A stretch of DNA of 27,546 bases from positions 1 through 27,546 of the IMG/VR virus record IMGVR_UViG_3300021519_001130, one strand, 5' to 3'. Shown here piece by piece: positions 5,227 through 12,285 of this stretch. Each line of letters starts with the position of its first letter. Within the stretch, counting starts at the first letter, position 1. The notes below the pieces were generated by a model. The model saw only the letters and a program-made list of their open reading frames with translations, did not search any database and was not told where the DNA came from. Both the position numbers and the translations under genes were made by a program. The DNA is from a virus.

Positions 5227-5920
5227 AGATTCCCACAAAGTTAAGGTTTTGCCAGAATGGCTGAACTGTTGTAAATCCAGCCTCTTTTAGCAACCGAATG
5301 TTTTCTGATGTCCGCAGCGGAACGAGAATATTTTCAAGCGATGCACGTTTTGCCGAAATTTGCTCATCGGTATAGTGGTTATCTTTTTTCATTTGAAGAT
5401 AAACATCAACAAGGTGCTCTTGTGCAACATGGTTTTCACCAAGAACCTTTTCAACCAAAATAAAACATCCGTTATGCGTTACAGAGTTATAAACCTGACG
5501 CAGCAATTCCTGTCGGTACTCAATGGGCACAAATTGTAAAGTGAGTATTGACAAAACGATGTCATACCTAAGCCGCGTAAGTTCCACTTCCTTTAAGTCG
5601 GCATGAACTATTGAGACAGTATCGTCTATGGAAAATCTCTGCCTTGCTCTGGTGACCATCGCAGATGAGTAATCAATGCCCACATAAGAAAGGTGAAGAG
5701 AACCACTAAATTTTTGCTGCATCATGGCAATCATCTCTCCATGTGAGCAACCCATATCAAGAATGAATCCGCCATTGGGCACGATTGGTTCAACCATACG
5801 AATTACGGCACTGCGCATTTCTTCATACCCTGGTATTGAACGGCTCAGCATGTCGTCAAAAACAACTGCAACGCTTTCATCAAATGACCATTCTGTTCCA
5901 GCAATTATTTCATCTTTCAT
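5207..5920 (-). CDS. CmoA-like carboxy-S-adenosylmethionine synthase homologue
   Basis: 237 residues, near E. coli CmoA (247). Similarity, judged from memory, runs end to end. EWSFDESVAVVFDDMLSRSIPGY corresponds to the CmoA N-terminal WTFDERVxxVFxDMxxRSxPGY. Next are motif I ILDMGCSHG, motif II VGIDYSSAMV, then LTLQFVPIEYRQELL, and finally HYTDEQISAKRASLENIL matching the CmoA GYSELEISQKRxMLENVM segment. Arg192 matches Arg199 of E. coli CmoA, which holds the carboxylate of carboxy-SAM. CmoA converts SAM plus prephenate to carboxy-SAM, the donor for CmoB in tRNA wobble-uridine modification. No CmoB is seen here. ATG overlaps the ParB-methyltransferase stop (ATGA). It could instead be a methyltransferase in a CmoA fold, but the specific motifs argue for carboxy-SAM binding. 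Confidence 0.8.
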   Translation of the reverse strand: MKDEIIAGTEWSFDESVAVVFDDMLSRSIPGYEEMRSAVIRMVEPIVPNGGFILDMGCSHGEMIAMMQQKFSGSLHLSYVGIDYSSAMVTRARQRFSIDDTVSIVHADLKEVELTRLRYDIVLSILTLQFVPIEYRQELLRQVYNSVTHNGCFILVEKVLGENHVAQEHLVDVYLQMKKDNHYTDEQISAKRASLENILVPLRTSENIRLLKEAGFTTVQPFWQNLNFVGIYASKEK

Positions 5921-7464
5921 AGTTCTATTCCCAATCTTTGTGAAAATGCTGCTTTTGCTTCCTTGACCATTCCCAATCGCCTACCGCCTGGATGCGGAAG
6001 GTCAAATTCAAATTCAATTGCTGCTACTAAATCTTCTTTACTAATCGGGCGAGGGTTTATTCCTACCGCTTGAACAAGTCCGTTTTTGGCGGTATTAAAT
6101 ACTTCCACAGTTTTAAAACCATTTAAAACGAGTTCCTTAAATTCAATTGGCGTATGGTATTTCTGGACTTTTGGCTTTGCTGCCACATCGGCAACAATTA
6201 TTCGCGGTTCATAATCAAGCGGGAAGCCACCACTAATGGTGTCGTGACCCTTCTTGACATCGCCCTGTGCGTGGTTATGCCACCTATCGGATTCGCTTGA
6301 TATTGCAGAGGTATAGAACTTGGTTGTTGGAGAACAAAGAGAAGCAACAAGATTCACCACATGCACCCTGTCTTGGTAAAATGGAATGCTATTAAATACG
6401 CTTGACATGAATATTGAAGACCACTGTGTCCCGTTTGCGACGCGCTCAAGAAACCTTGCCGTGAGTGCTTGTGCCCCCTCAGTATCAATTGTTTCGTTGT
6501 CTGGGCCCAGAAGGAATGGCTCAAACGGTATTGCATCAACGCCCATGTTCTGAAGTATTTCTGTTTTATCGCAAAGTCCAGCACCAAAATCAATCACGGT
6601 ATTTCCGTAGTACTGTTTCCATAACTCAATATGTTTTGGGTCATTGAGGTGAAATGCTCCGTTGCGGTTTCCAGATGATACAAAATTACGCAGGAAGTCT
6701 TCCAAAAATGTTGGAGTAAGAATTGTTTGTTTTTGGTTTCGTCGCCTAAAAGAGTTATGCCTGAGTAGGTCTGCGTAGCGCTCTTGGATGTCAAAGTCCA
6801 TTGAAAGTAGGTTCATCATTGCCTTGACTTCTTCTTTTACGCTTGATGGAACAACCACACAGTCAATAAAATCAATATTCTCCATTGCGGCAAAGGTTAA
6901 CCGTGCCCTTCCATTGAGTACCTCATTCTCTGGGGTGCAGACAATTGGCATTGAGGGAAGGCCCTTGGAGCGAAACTGACCAGCCATCATTAGTGCATGG
7001 TTTTCTGCCCATCTCTCATTTAACTGTATTAATCTCAGGACTGATTGTGGCTTTGTTTTTAGTACTGGATACCACTCTGGCGTATCTACCTCAATGTCTG
7101 GCAGGGCTGTAATTCGGTCAAACAAACCTTCCATTGAAAAAAGTTGCTCCCGCATGTCGGCAGACGACTGATTCTTATAAACATCGTTTGTGGCACGATT
7201 GTAAAGAACGTTTATGCCCATACGACGCTCTACTGGCATCTCGGGTGTTCGTACTACGGGAACCATCTTTGCGCCCATCCTGGAGGCAACCAGGTGCCTC
7301 TGGTGACCGCTTAAAATCTCGCCGTTTACATCCGCATAGATTGGTAGCAGCCAGCCAAATTTGCGCAGGGAGAGTTCAACCATGTTGAGCCTTTCGGGGT
7401 CTGCTTTTCTTGGGTTGTAGGCAGACGGCCTAAGTTCATCAATTGAGACTAGTTTTGCTTTCAT
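5917..7464 (-). CDS. ParB-like domain(s) fused to a SAM-dependent methyltransferase-like domain
   Basis: 515 residues from ATG 7462-7464, which overlaps the upstream stop (ATGA). Residues about 1-85 form a ParB/Srx fold: IDELRPSAYNPRK, then NGEILSGHQRHLVASRMG with the ParB nucleotide-binding-type GHQRH. Residues about 155-215 look like a second degenerate ParB unit (GLPSMPIVCTPENEVLNGRA, then RLTFAAMENIDFIDCVVV). The C-terminal half carries a class I methyltransferase motif I, TVIDFGAGLCDKTEIL (about 290-300), with an acidic FEPF at the expected end of strand 2, and SSVFNSIPFYQDR near motif IV. A DPPY/NPPF amino-methylase motif is absent. ParB-fold proteins fused or adjacent to methylases are frequent in phage DNA-modification loci. 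The substrate of this enzyme is unknown. Confidence 0.72.
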   Translation of the reverse strand: MKAKLVSIDELRPSAYNPRKADPERLNMVELSLRKFGWLLPIYADVNGEILSGHQRHLVASRMGAKMVPVVRTPEMPVERRMGINVLYNRATNDVYKNQSSADMREQLFSMEGLFDRITALPDIEVDTPEWYPVLKTKPQSVLRLIQLNERWAENHALMMAGQFRSKGLPSMPIVCTPENEVLNGRARLTFAAMENIDFIDCVVVPSSVKEEVKAMMNLLSMDFDIQERYADLLRHNSFRRRNQKQTILTPTFLEDFLRNFVSSGNRNGAFHLNDPKHIELWKQYYGNTVIDFGAGLCDKTEILQNMGVDAIPFEPFLLGPDNETIDTEGAQALTARFLERVANGTQWSSIFMSSVFNSIPFYQDRVHVVNLVASLCSPTTKFYTSAISSESDRWHNHAQGDVKKGHDTISGGFPLDYEPRIIVADVAAKPKVQKYHTPIEFKELVLNGFKTVEVFNTAKNGLVQAVGINPRPISKEDLVAAIEFEFDLPHPGGRRLGMVKEAKAAFSQRLGIEL

Positions 7465-8780
7465 TGCTCCGTGCGGCGGGCGCTCTTGCGCTTTGAGCGG
7501 CGTTGGCGCGTACTCACCCATGAATCATCTGGGATATTCAGCATCTCTCCTATGCCGCTGCAAACTTCTTCATAGGAGAATCCAAATGCTTTGAACATTT
7601 CTTCTTCCCATGCATCAAATTGCTCGCGGACAAATTTAAACTCCCACCTTCCAATAATCGCAGTGATATTCCTTTGAACGTCATCATCTTCTTCTTTTAC
7701 TGGAGCGCTCTTGATGCCCCACCCAGCAACATCGCGCAGAAGGTCGTCTACTGCATCTCCGTCATAGCCAGTCCCCTGAAACGATGTCATTCCGCGCAGC
7801 ATTTCTGCTAATTCAACATGGTCATAAGTGCCAAGGTCTGCAGTTTTATTGTCTACTAAAACAATTCTTGCTGCTGCTTCATCGTCAACATCAACAAATG
7901 TTGCTGCTATTTCTTTCCAGCCCAGCATCTTTGCTGCTTTCCATGTATGGTTACCAACAAGGATTGAGTTGTCAGAATTATTTACTACTATCGGTCTGAA
8001 CTGACCATTCTCGCGCAAACTCTCTGCGATACTCCCAACGTCACCCTGACGGGCATTCATCGGATATGGGAACACGCTGTTAATGTCAACATTTGTTGTC
8101 CCAGCGATAACGGATTTCATTCCAGATTTTTCAACCGTCTTTTTGCGGACTGTCTTTTTGCGCGCTTTTGGAGGACTGGCAACAGCGCCACTCAGATTTA
8201 ATCTGCGCTTTAACTCAACAACAACTGAATTGTCATCTCCGTAGGCCTTCATAACATCACTGGCCCAATTTTCATACACGTCGTCGTCAACCATGATTCT
8301 GTATGAGCCAACGCAGACACGGATTTCTTCTCCAACCTTGCCAGTTCGCTCTGATTCTGGCGCGGTGAACTCACCAGCACCATCAAGAAGCGACTGCAAT
8401 TGGTCAACATCAACTTGATTAAAACCAGTTCCATCAAGACTTGATAAAGATTGAAGAAGTTCTAATAATCTAAAATCATCATATGAAGAAGCATCTGAGG
8501 TTCTGTTGTCTGCAAGGACAATCTTTTGCGCTTCAAGTTCATTGACGTCCACCCAAGAAACAGCAATTTTTGTCCAGCCCAAACTTCGTGCGGCGCGCCA
8601 TGTGTGGTTTCCAGCGAGGATTGAGTTATCGGCACGGTTTACTACAATCGGTTTATATTGACCGTTTACTTCAAGGGACTTGGCAATTGCCTCAACATCA
8701 CCGCGACGTGGGTTTTGGTGATATGACTTTAGGGTTGAGATATCAACAATCTCTGTGTCTACTTTAATCTGCTCGTCCAT
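7461..8780 (-). CDS. Tandem ParB-fold protein
   Basis: 439 residues from ATG 8778-8780 (a TTG two codons upstream is possible). Two clearly homologous ParB/Srx domains are present. The first has LKSYHQNPRRGDVEAIAKSL, GQYKPIVVN and AGNHTWRAARSLGW. The second has YPMNARQGDVGSIAESLREN, GQFRPIVVN and VGNHTWKAAKMLGW. Each is followed by an (L/A)DN(R/K)T motif and a helical tail. A basic linker rich in KKTVRKK joins them. The usual GxRRxxA of ParB is GNHTWxAA here, the version found in phage ParB-like proteins linked to methylases and nucleases. ParB domains bind DNA and CTP or related nucleotides, so this may be a DNA-sliding or nucleotide-binding partner of the next gene. A nuclease role cannot be excluded. 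Confidence 0.8.
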   Translation of the reverse strand: MDEQIKVDTEIVDISTLKSYHQNPRRGDVEAIAKSLEVNGQYKPIVVNRADNSILAGNHTWRAARSLGWTKIAVSWVDVNELEAQKIVLADNRTSDASSYDDFRLLELLQSLSSLDGTGFNQVDVDQLQSLLDGAGEFTAPESERTGKVGEEIRVCVGSYRIMVDDDVYENWASDVMKAYGDDNSVVVELKRRLNLSGAVASPPKARKKTVRKKTVEKSGMKSVIAGTTNVDINSVFPYPMNARQGDVGSIAESLRENGQFRPIVVNNSDNSILVGNHTWKAAKMLGWKEIAATFVDVDDEAAARIVLVDNKTADLGTYDHVELAEMLRGMTSFQGTGYDGDAVDDLLRDVAGWGIKSAPVKEEDDDVQRNITAIIGRWEFKFVREQFDAWEEEMFKAFGFSYEEVCSGIGEMLNIPDDSWVSTRQRRSKRKSARRTEQ

Positions 8781-8802
8781 GAGCAATAGTATAGACTATG
8801 TA

Positions 8803-9153
8803 TCAGTCTTTAGAAAAACCTTTTGCTAGTTTCTCTCTGATTTTACGGATTTGTTCTAGGTTTTCTTCCACCGAACACGGTTCATCCTGCTCGGCTCGCT
8901 CTAGTTCCAGGCGCTTCGCATTGGCATCCTGAATCTCCCTAATATGCACAGGGTTTATCATTTCGTAGAAATCAGCCCATGCTGGGAAGAACCTAAGAGT
9001 CCGCTCTAAGCGCTTTACGGTACTCCTCGCAGTTTCATACTGGTATGGAAGAAGATTATCTTCCCACCTGTACACCTCTTCAACTGTTAATTTTTTATTT
9101 GGGAAGACCAAAGATAATTCAGCGATTATCTTGTCTGCTTCGTCTACTGTCAT
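8803..9153 (-). CDS. Possible replicative helicase loader/inhibitor-like protein
   Basis: 116 residues starting MTVDEADKIIAELSLVFPNK, then VYRWEDNLLPYQYETARSTV and a RFFPAWADFYEMI motif. The N-terminal helical bundle, with a helix-initiating W.D.L..Y.YE.A....L pattern and a FPP/FPA-like [W/T]xADFxE segment, is the pattern of short phage proteins related to the SPP1 gp39 helicase loader. The charged C-terminal half (IREIQDANAKRLELERAEQD) is probably helical and variable. It sits in the replication block just downstream of the HTH replication protein, which supports the call. Alternative: an unrelated small helical protein. Confidence 0.5.
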   Translation of the reverse strand: MTVDEADKIIAELSLVFPNKKLTVEEVYRWEDNLLPYQYETARSTVKRLERTLRFFPAWADFYEMINPVHIREIQDANAKRLELERAEQDEPCSVEENLEQIRKIREKLAKGFSKD

Positions 9154-9388
9154 TGTGTTGGTTCCATTTCTCTTCTAATTTTAAATGATGCTCGTGGGAA
9201 ATTTCATCAAGGTGAAATGGGTCAAGTTCCGTTCCACGAATTTCTTCAGCAAGAATTCTTTGTTTTCTCCACAGTAGGTTGAAATATGTTTGCCCATATC
9301 TCCAGCCACCGCTTTTGTATAGCCGTTCATAATCAATGCTGACCGTTGCAATAAAGTCGGTGTAGGTGCAATCATCTTTAAACCACAT
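9119..9388 (-). CDS. Hypothetical protein (89 aa)
   Basis: The frame is open further upstream, but that part runs through the preceding gene, so I place the start at ATG 9386-9388 (MWFKDDCTYTDF). The sequence is aromatic-rich (KSGGWRYGQTYFNLLWRKQR) and ends in a His/Asp-rich charged tail (DEISHEHHLKLEEKW). No family recognised. Its 3' end overlaps the following gene by 35 bases. No strong Shine-Dalgarno is seen, and it may rely on coupling to the upstream gene. Confidence 0.55.
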   Translation of the reverse strand: MWFKDDCTYTDFIATVSIDYERLYKSGGWRYGQTYFNLLWRKQRILAEEIRGTELDPFHLDEISHEHHLKLEEKWNQHNDSRRSRQDNR

Positions 9389-9392
9389 GCGA

Positions 9393-9617
9393 CTAGAGAG
9401 TATAGTGGTCTCTCCATTGAGATGGTGAATGGTTCTCAATAACGGCTTTTGCCTGCTCTTCGCTTTCATACATCCGTACGACATGCACGCACGGGTCTTC
9501 TTCGTATAGAAGAGTCTCCTCCTCAATGCTTAGTGGAAGGCCATCGTGGGTATAGCAAACTGGCGGGCCGCACCAGCCTTTTTCAATTCCGTATTTCATC
9601 CAATCGTTGTAATCCAT
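9393..9617 (-). CDS. Small conserved-looking actinophage protein (74 aa)
   Basis: ATG at 9615-9617 with GAGGAG seven bases upstream. The product begins MDYNDWMKYGIEKGWCGPPV, with CYTHDGLPLSIEEE and EEDPCVHVVRMY after it. Short proteins with this layout (Y.DW..YG, C.PPVC.THDG.P.S..EE, DPC.HV.R.Y) recur in actinobacteriophage genomes, as far as I recall, without known function. Three cysteines and the THDG motif might bind a metal; that is speculative. It lies directly after the HTH replication gene. Confidence 0.7.
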   Translation of the reverse strand: MDYNDWMKYGIEKGWCGPPVCYTHDGLPLSIEEETLLYEEDPCVHVVRMYESEEQAKAVIENHSPSQWRDHYTL

Positions 9618-9618
9618 A

Positions 9619-10311
9619 TTATGCTCCTCGTTGTTTTCTTGCTTCTGCAATTGCATCCCAGCCACCTGGAACCTGTTTAGATGTTCCAGCATCAACAAAC
9701 TCCAAAGACGACCAGTGAGTCGCTAGAGCCATTGCTGTTACGGCAGCACCTGGGAATTTGATTTTATAATTTGCGACACGAATATAGATTTCATCAGCGG
9801 TTGCAGAGGATTCCTTCAAAAGTTTAACTGCTGCGTTATACTTCTTTCGTTCCTGCGTATTCAGTGTTTCCTGATTAACGCCACAGGCGACAAGCGTTGC
9901 AGTCCAAATGTCATCAACTTTTACTGGCTTTCGTGTTCCCTCATCAATTGACATTACTTTTACTGGGACAATTTCAAGAGATACAGAACTTTCTGCCTTT
10001 TCTGACTCCCAAGACCTTTTATCTTTTGCTGGGCGAGCCCTATCTGCTTTTTTATCTGTAATCAAAACTGAATACATGGTGCTTGTACCAGTTCTATAAT
10101 CTCTGCGTAATTCACCAAGTTTTTCCAAGTTATCAAGACAGCGACGAACGGTACGTTCGCTTAAACCAGTCTTCCACGCAATAAGCGCTACTGATGGCCA
10201 CGAATTTGTACCGTCTTCCCATGCATTATCTGCAATCGCAAGAAGAACAAACCTATCGTTTCCCGTTGAATCGGATTTCTTAAAAACCCTACTCATGCAT
10301 TCAACTGACAT
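9619..10311 (-). CDS. Phage replication protein with N-terminal winged HTH
   Basis: 230 residues; ATG at 10309-10311 overlaps the previous stop (TAATG), with AGGAG seven bases upstream. The N-terminal ~90 residues form a winged helix of the type used by replication initiators and primosome proteins: DRFVLLAIADNAWEDGTNSW, PSVALIAWKTGLSERTVRRC, and then LDNLEKLGELRRDYRTGTST. A basic linker (KKADRARPAKDKRSWESEK) leads to a helical C-terminal domain with NYKIKFPGAAVTAMALATHW, as in replication proteins that recruit the helicase. It probably binds the phage origin or interacts with the helicase; which of these cannot be decided from sequence alone. Confidence 0.75.
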   Translation of the reverse strand: MSVECMSRVFKKSDSTGNDRFVLLAIADNAWEDGTNSWPSVALIAWKTGLSERTVRRCLDNLEKLGELRRDYRTGTSTMYSVLITDKKADRARPAKDKRSWESEKAESSVSLEIVPVKVMSIDEGTRKPVKVDDIWTATLVACGVNQETLNTQERKKYNAAVKLLKESSATADEIYIRVANYKIKFPGAAVTAMALATHWSSLEFVDAGTSKQVPGGWDAIAEARKQRGA

Positions 10312-10856
10312 TATTTTCTCCTAATAGAAACTTTTTCTGCTTTTTCAACTTCACAAAAGTCATCTGGGTTAAGACCAGGGAGCATAGCCCGTAATGCGGT
10401 TACTCGCCAATCTCGGATTGCTGCGGCTTCGGTAATATTCCGAACTACGGCGTCTATAATTGGCTTTGCTATTGTGATTAAATCAATTACTTCGCCAGTG
10501 TTAGGGTCAATTACTGTCCCACCATCACCAGAGAGAGACATGTTAACAACTGCTTCCAATAATGTTTTATGCTCCCAATTTTTGCGGCTTGAACTGACCT
10601 TGCGCTCGGCGGTATGATTGCCATGTACGAGGACCTTTTCACCGTTGAGACGCATCCATGTAACAAGGAGTTCGTTTACAGAGTCTTCCACCTCTCTAAT
10701 TTCACGCTTAAGTTCACCGATTTCAATCAAGGTGTTGAAGAGTACGTCTGGGTCAATCTCTGTAGCACCATCCTGGATACTCCTAACATCAGGGCGAACA
10801 CTTTTGGTAAGCGTATCCATCATGTTAAAAATCCCGCCAATTAAATTTTCGCTCAT
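10311..10856 (-). CDS. Hypothetical protein of the replication block (181 aa)
   Basis: ATG at 10854-10856 chosen because it overlaps the HIRAN stop as ATGA and has GGAG about six bases upstream. The protein shows helical segments (PDVLFNTLIEIGELKREIRE) and a basic patch with NHTAERKVSSSRKNWEHKTL. A section with NTGEVIDLITIA follows, and it ends in EKAEKVSIRRK. Its length and surroundings suggest a DNA replication or repair accessory protein. I do not recognise a family. Confidence 0.65.
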   Translation of the reverse strand: MSENLIGGIFNMMDTLTKSVRPDVRSIQDGATEIDPDVLFNTLIEIGELKREIREVEDSVNELLVTWMRLNGEKVLVHGNHTAERKVSSSRKNWEHKTLLEAVVNMSLSGDGGTVIDPNTGEVIDLITIAKPIIDAVVRNITEAAAIRDWRVTALRAMLPGLNPDDFCEVEKAEKVSIRRK

Positions 10857-11182
10857 TGTTTTCTCCATACTCTAATTTTTAAACCTGGTTGGTCTAAGTT
10901 TTCTGCTGATACAAGGATTGATTCAATTTCTGCAAGCCACGGTTTCCCGCAATCAATTTCGCTAGCAATCACCGATGCAATAAATTTTGGGATGTGCCCA
11001 AGCATCAAGCCATTATGCTTTACCTTAATTGCGTTTACATCGTACGCATTGTTTTTATCTCGCTCTAGCGTTACACCAAGAGAACCTGAAGCGACGCTAG
11101 CGCTAAGACCAAATATGGATTGCGGGTAATTTTCACAGAATGAAACGCCCACAACTTTTGTCGTGAAGGCGTCTGGGGTCAT
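10853..11182 (-). CDS. HIRAN-domain protein
   Basis: 109 residues that are essentially one HIRAN domain: a first strand with KVVGVSF, then LERDKNNAYDVNAIKVKHNG (RD..N.YD.NAI.V is the family hallmark) and GHIPKFIASVIA. HIRAN domains recognise 3' ssDNA ends or damaged DNA and are best known at the N-terminus of the eukaryotic SNF2 helicase HLTF. Stand-alone bacterial and phage versions occur. Here the gene is separate from, but encoded on the same strand as, the SNF2 helicase at 24-26 kb. It overlaps the upstream annealing-protein candidate by four bases (ATGA) and the following gene by four. Confidence 0.85.
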   Translation of the reverse strand: MTPDAFTTKVVGVSFCENYPQSIFGLSASVASGSLGVTLERDKNNAYDVNAIKVKHNGLMLGHIPKFIASVIASEIDCGKPWLAEIESILVSAENLDQPGLKIRVWRKQ

Positions 11183-12063
11183 TCTTCGTCTCGCGAAAGC
11201 GCCTCATACATGTTAATCATTTGAAGATACTCAACCTCTGAAATCATCTCGTCCCAAGACGATGGGTCTCCAAACGCAAGCACAATTTCTTTTTGTGCGT
11301 CTTGTGCAAGTAATGCAATCAGGCTTACAAGTGGCGCTGACGCAACAAGGTTTTCCTCTTTGCGAGAATTTTGAATTCCCTGCAAGGTGATAATCAGATT
11401 GTTCAAATCGCCTTTTTGCATTGGCCAAACTCTGCCGTTCAACTTGTCATGCTCTTCACGCAGTGTCTCAAGTTCATCTGGGGTTAAGTCTGCACACATG
11501 GTCTTAAATGTTGCGTGCGCATCATTTGATTCATCCTGCGACTTCCAACCAGTCAAAAGTGGTTTCTGCTGCTCTTTTTCAGGAGCCTCTTTGGATTCAA
11601 TTGCTGGCACCTTATTCTCAATAACGTTGCCAGCAATCATCGCTGATTTTGTCTCAATGCTTTGATTGACAACGTTCTGAACATCTGCGGTCACATTTTT
11701 CTTAACACCATTTTTTGTGTCACGAAACTTCAGAAGAATCTTCAGGTCTGTCATTGTGTCTGGGTATCCAGCCTTCTTTAGTGCACGGCCCATTGCCTTT
11801 GAGCAAAGAGCATGCCAAGAGTCCGTGTCTTTTGCACCACGAACATCACCCTGCGATTTGAATGCAGTAATGATTCGGTCATCACCAGTAAAACGACTGA
11901 CTTTTGCAATGCAAAGTTTTTCATCTTTTTTGGTGAATGTCGCTGGGATGTTTACATCCGCTGCAGTTCCTTCGCTGAAGTCAACAGTGGCATCTGGCCA
12001 ATCTGCTTTAAACATCGCCCACCGAACTGAGGTGGATAGGTAATCGTCATAATTAATCGGCAT
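11179..12063 (-). CDS. Probable ssDNA-annealing (ERF/Rad52-like) recombination protein
   Basis: 294 residues with a strong Shine-Dalgarno (AAAGGAGG) before ATG 12061-12063. The N-terminal ~130 residues contain YLSTSVRWAMFKADWPDATV, then DVRGAKDTDSWHALCSKAMG and RALKKAGYPDTM. The SKAMGRALKKAGY signature is the conserved segment seen in phage annealing proteins (AxxxxxGRALxxxGY). A Lys/Glu-rich linker leads to a helical C-terminus (TFKTMCADLTPDELETLREE), which in this class often binds SSB. The expected role is annealing of complementary ssDNA in phage recombination. The family assignment rests on this motif and its context (HIRAN, RusA, replication genes). Confidence 0.6.
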   Translation of the reverse strand: MPINYDDYLSTSVRWAMFKADWPDATVDFSEGTAADVNIPATFTKKDEKLCIAKVSRFTGDDRIITAFKSQGDVRGAKDTDSWHALCSKAMGRALKKAGYPDTMTDLKILLKFRDTKNGVKKNVTADVQNVVNQSIETKSAMIAGNVIENKVPAIESKEAPEKEQQKPLLTGWKSQDESNDAHATFKTMCADLTPDELETLREEHDKLNGRVWPMQKGDLNNLIITLQGIQNSRKEENLVASAPLVSLIALLAQDAQKEIVLAFGDPSSWDEMISEVEYLQMINMYEALSRDEE

Positions 12064-12123
12064 AATGCCTCCTTTAATTTCCTGGGGACTCCAACTTTAC
12101 CACCCCATAATTAAAATTGCAAA

Positions 12124-12285
12124 TTATTTGGTCTCTAATTCCGCAATTTTTTTATTAAGTTGGCTGATGATTGACCTTTGGATAGCCGTATCCCGTGCCA
12201 ATGTTGCCACCTGTGACGATAGGTCTGCAATAACTTCGGAGATATCTGGCTGTACTTCAATTTCTAATTTTTGATTTTGTGTCAT
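12124..12285 (-). CDS. Small coiled-coil protein after the tail hub (53 aa)
   Basis: ATG at 12283-12285 overlaps the tail-protein stop (ATGA); TAA at 12124-12126. The product is MTQNQKLEIEVQPDISEVIA then DLSSQVATLARDTAIQRSII, ending NKKIAELETK. It is hydrophilic and helical with heptad-like spacing. Short proteins immediately after the tail hub are common in phages and may be tail-tip or assembly factors. No family is recognised. Confidence 0.6.
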   Translation of the reverse strand: MTQNQKLEIEVQPDISEVIADLSSQVATLARDTAIQRSIISQLNKKIAELETK

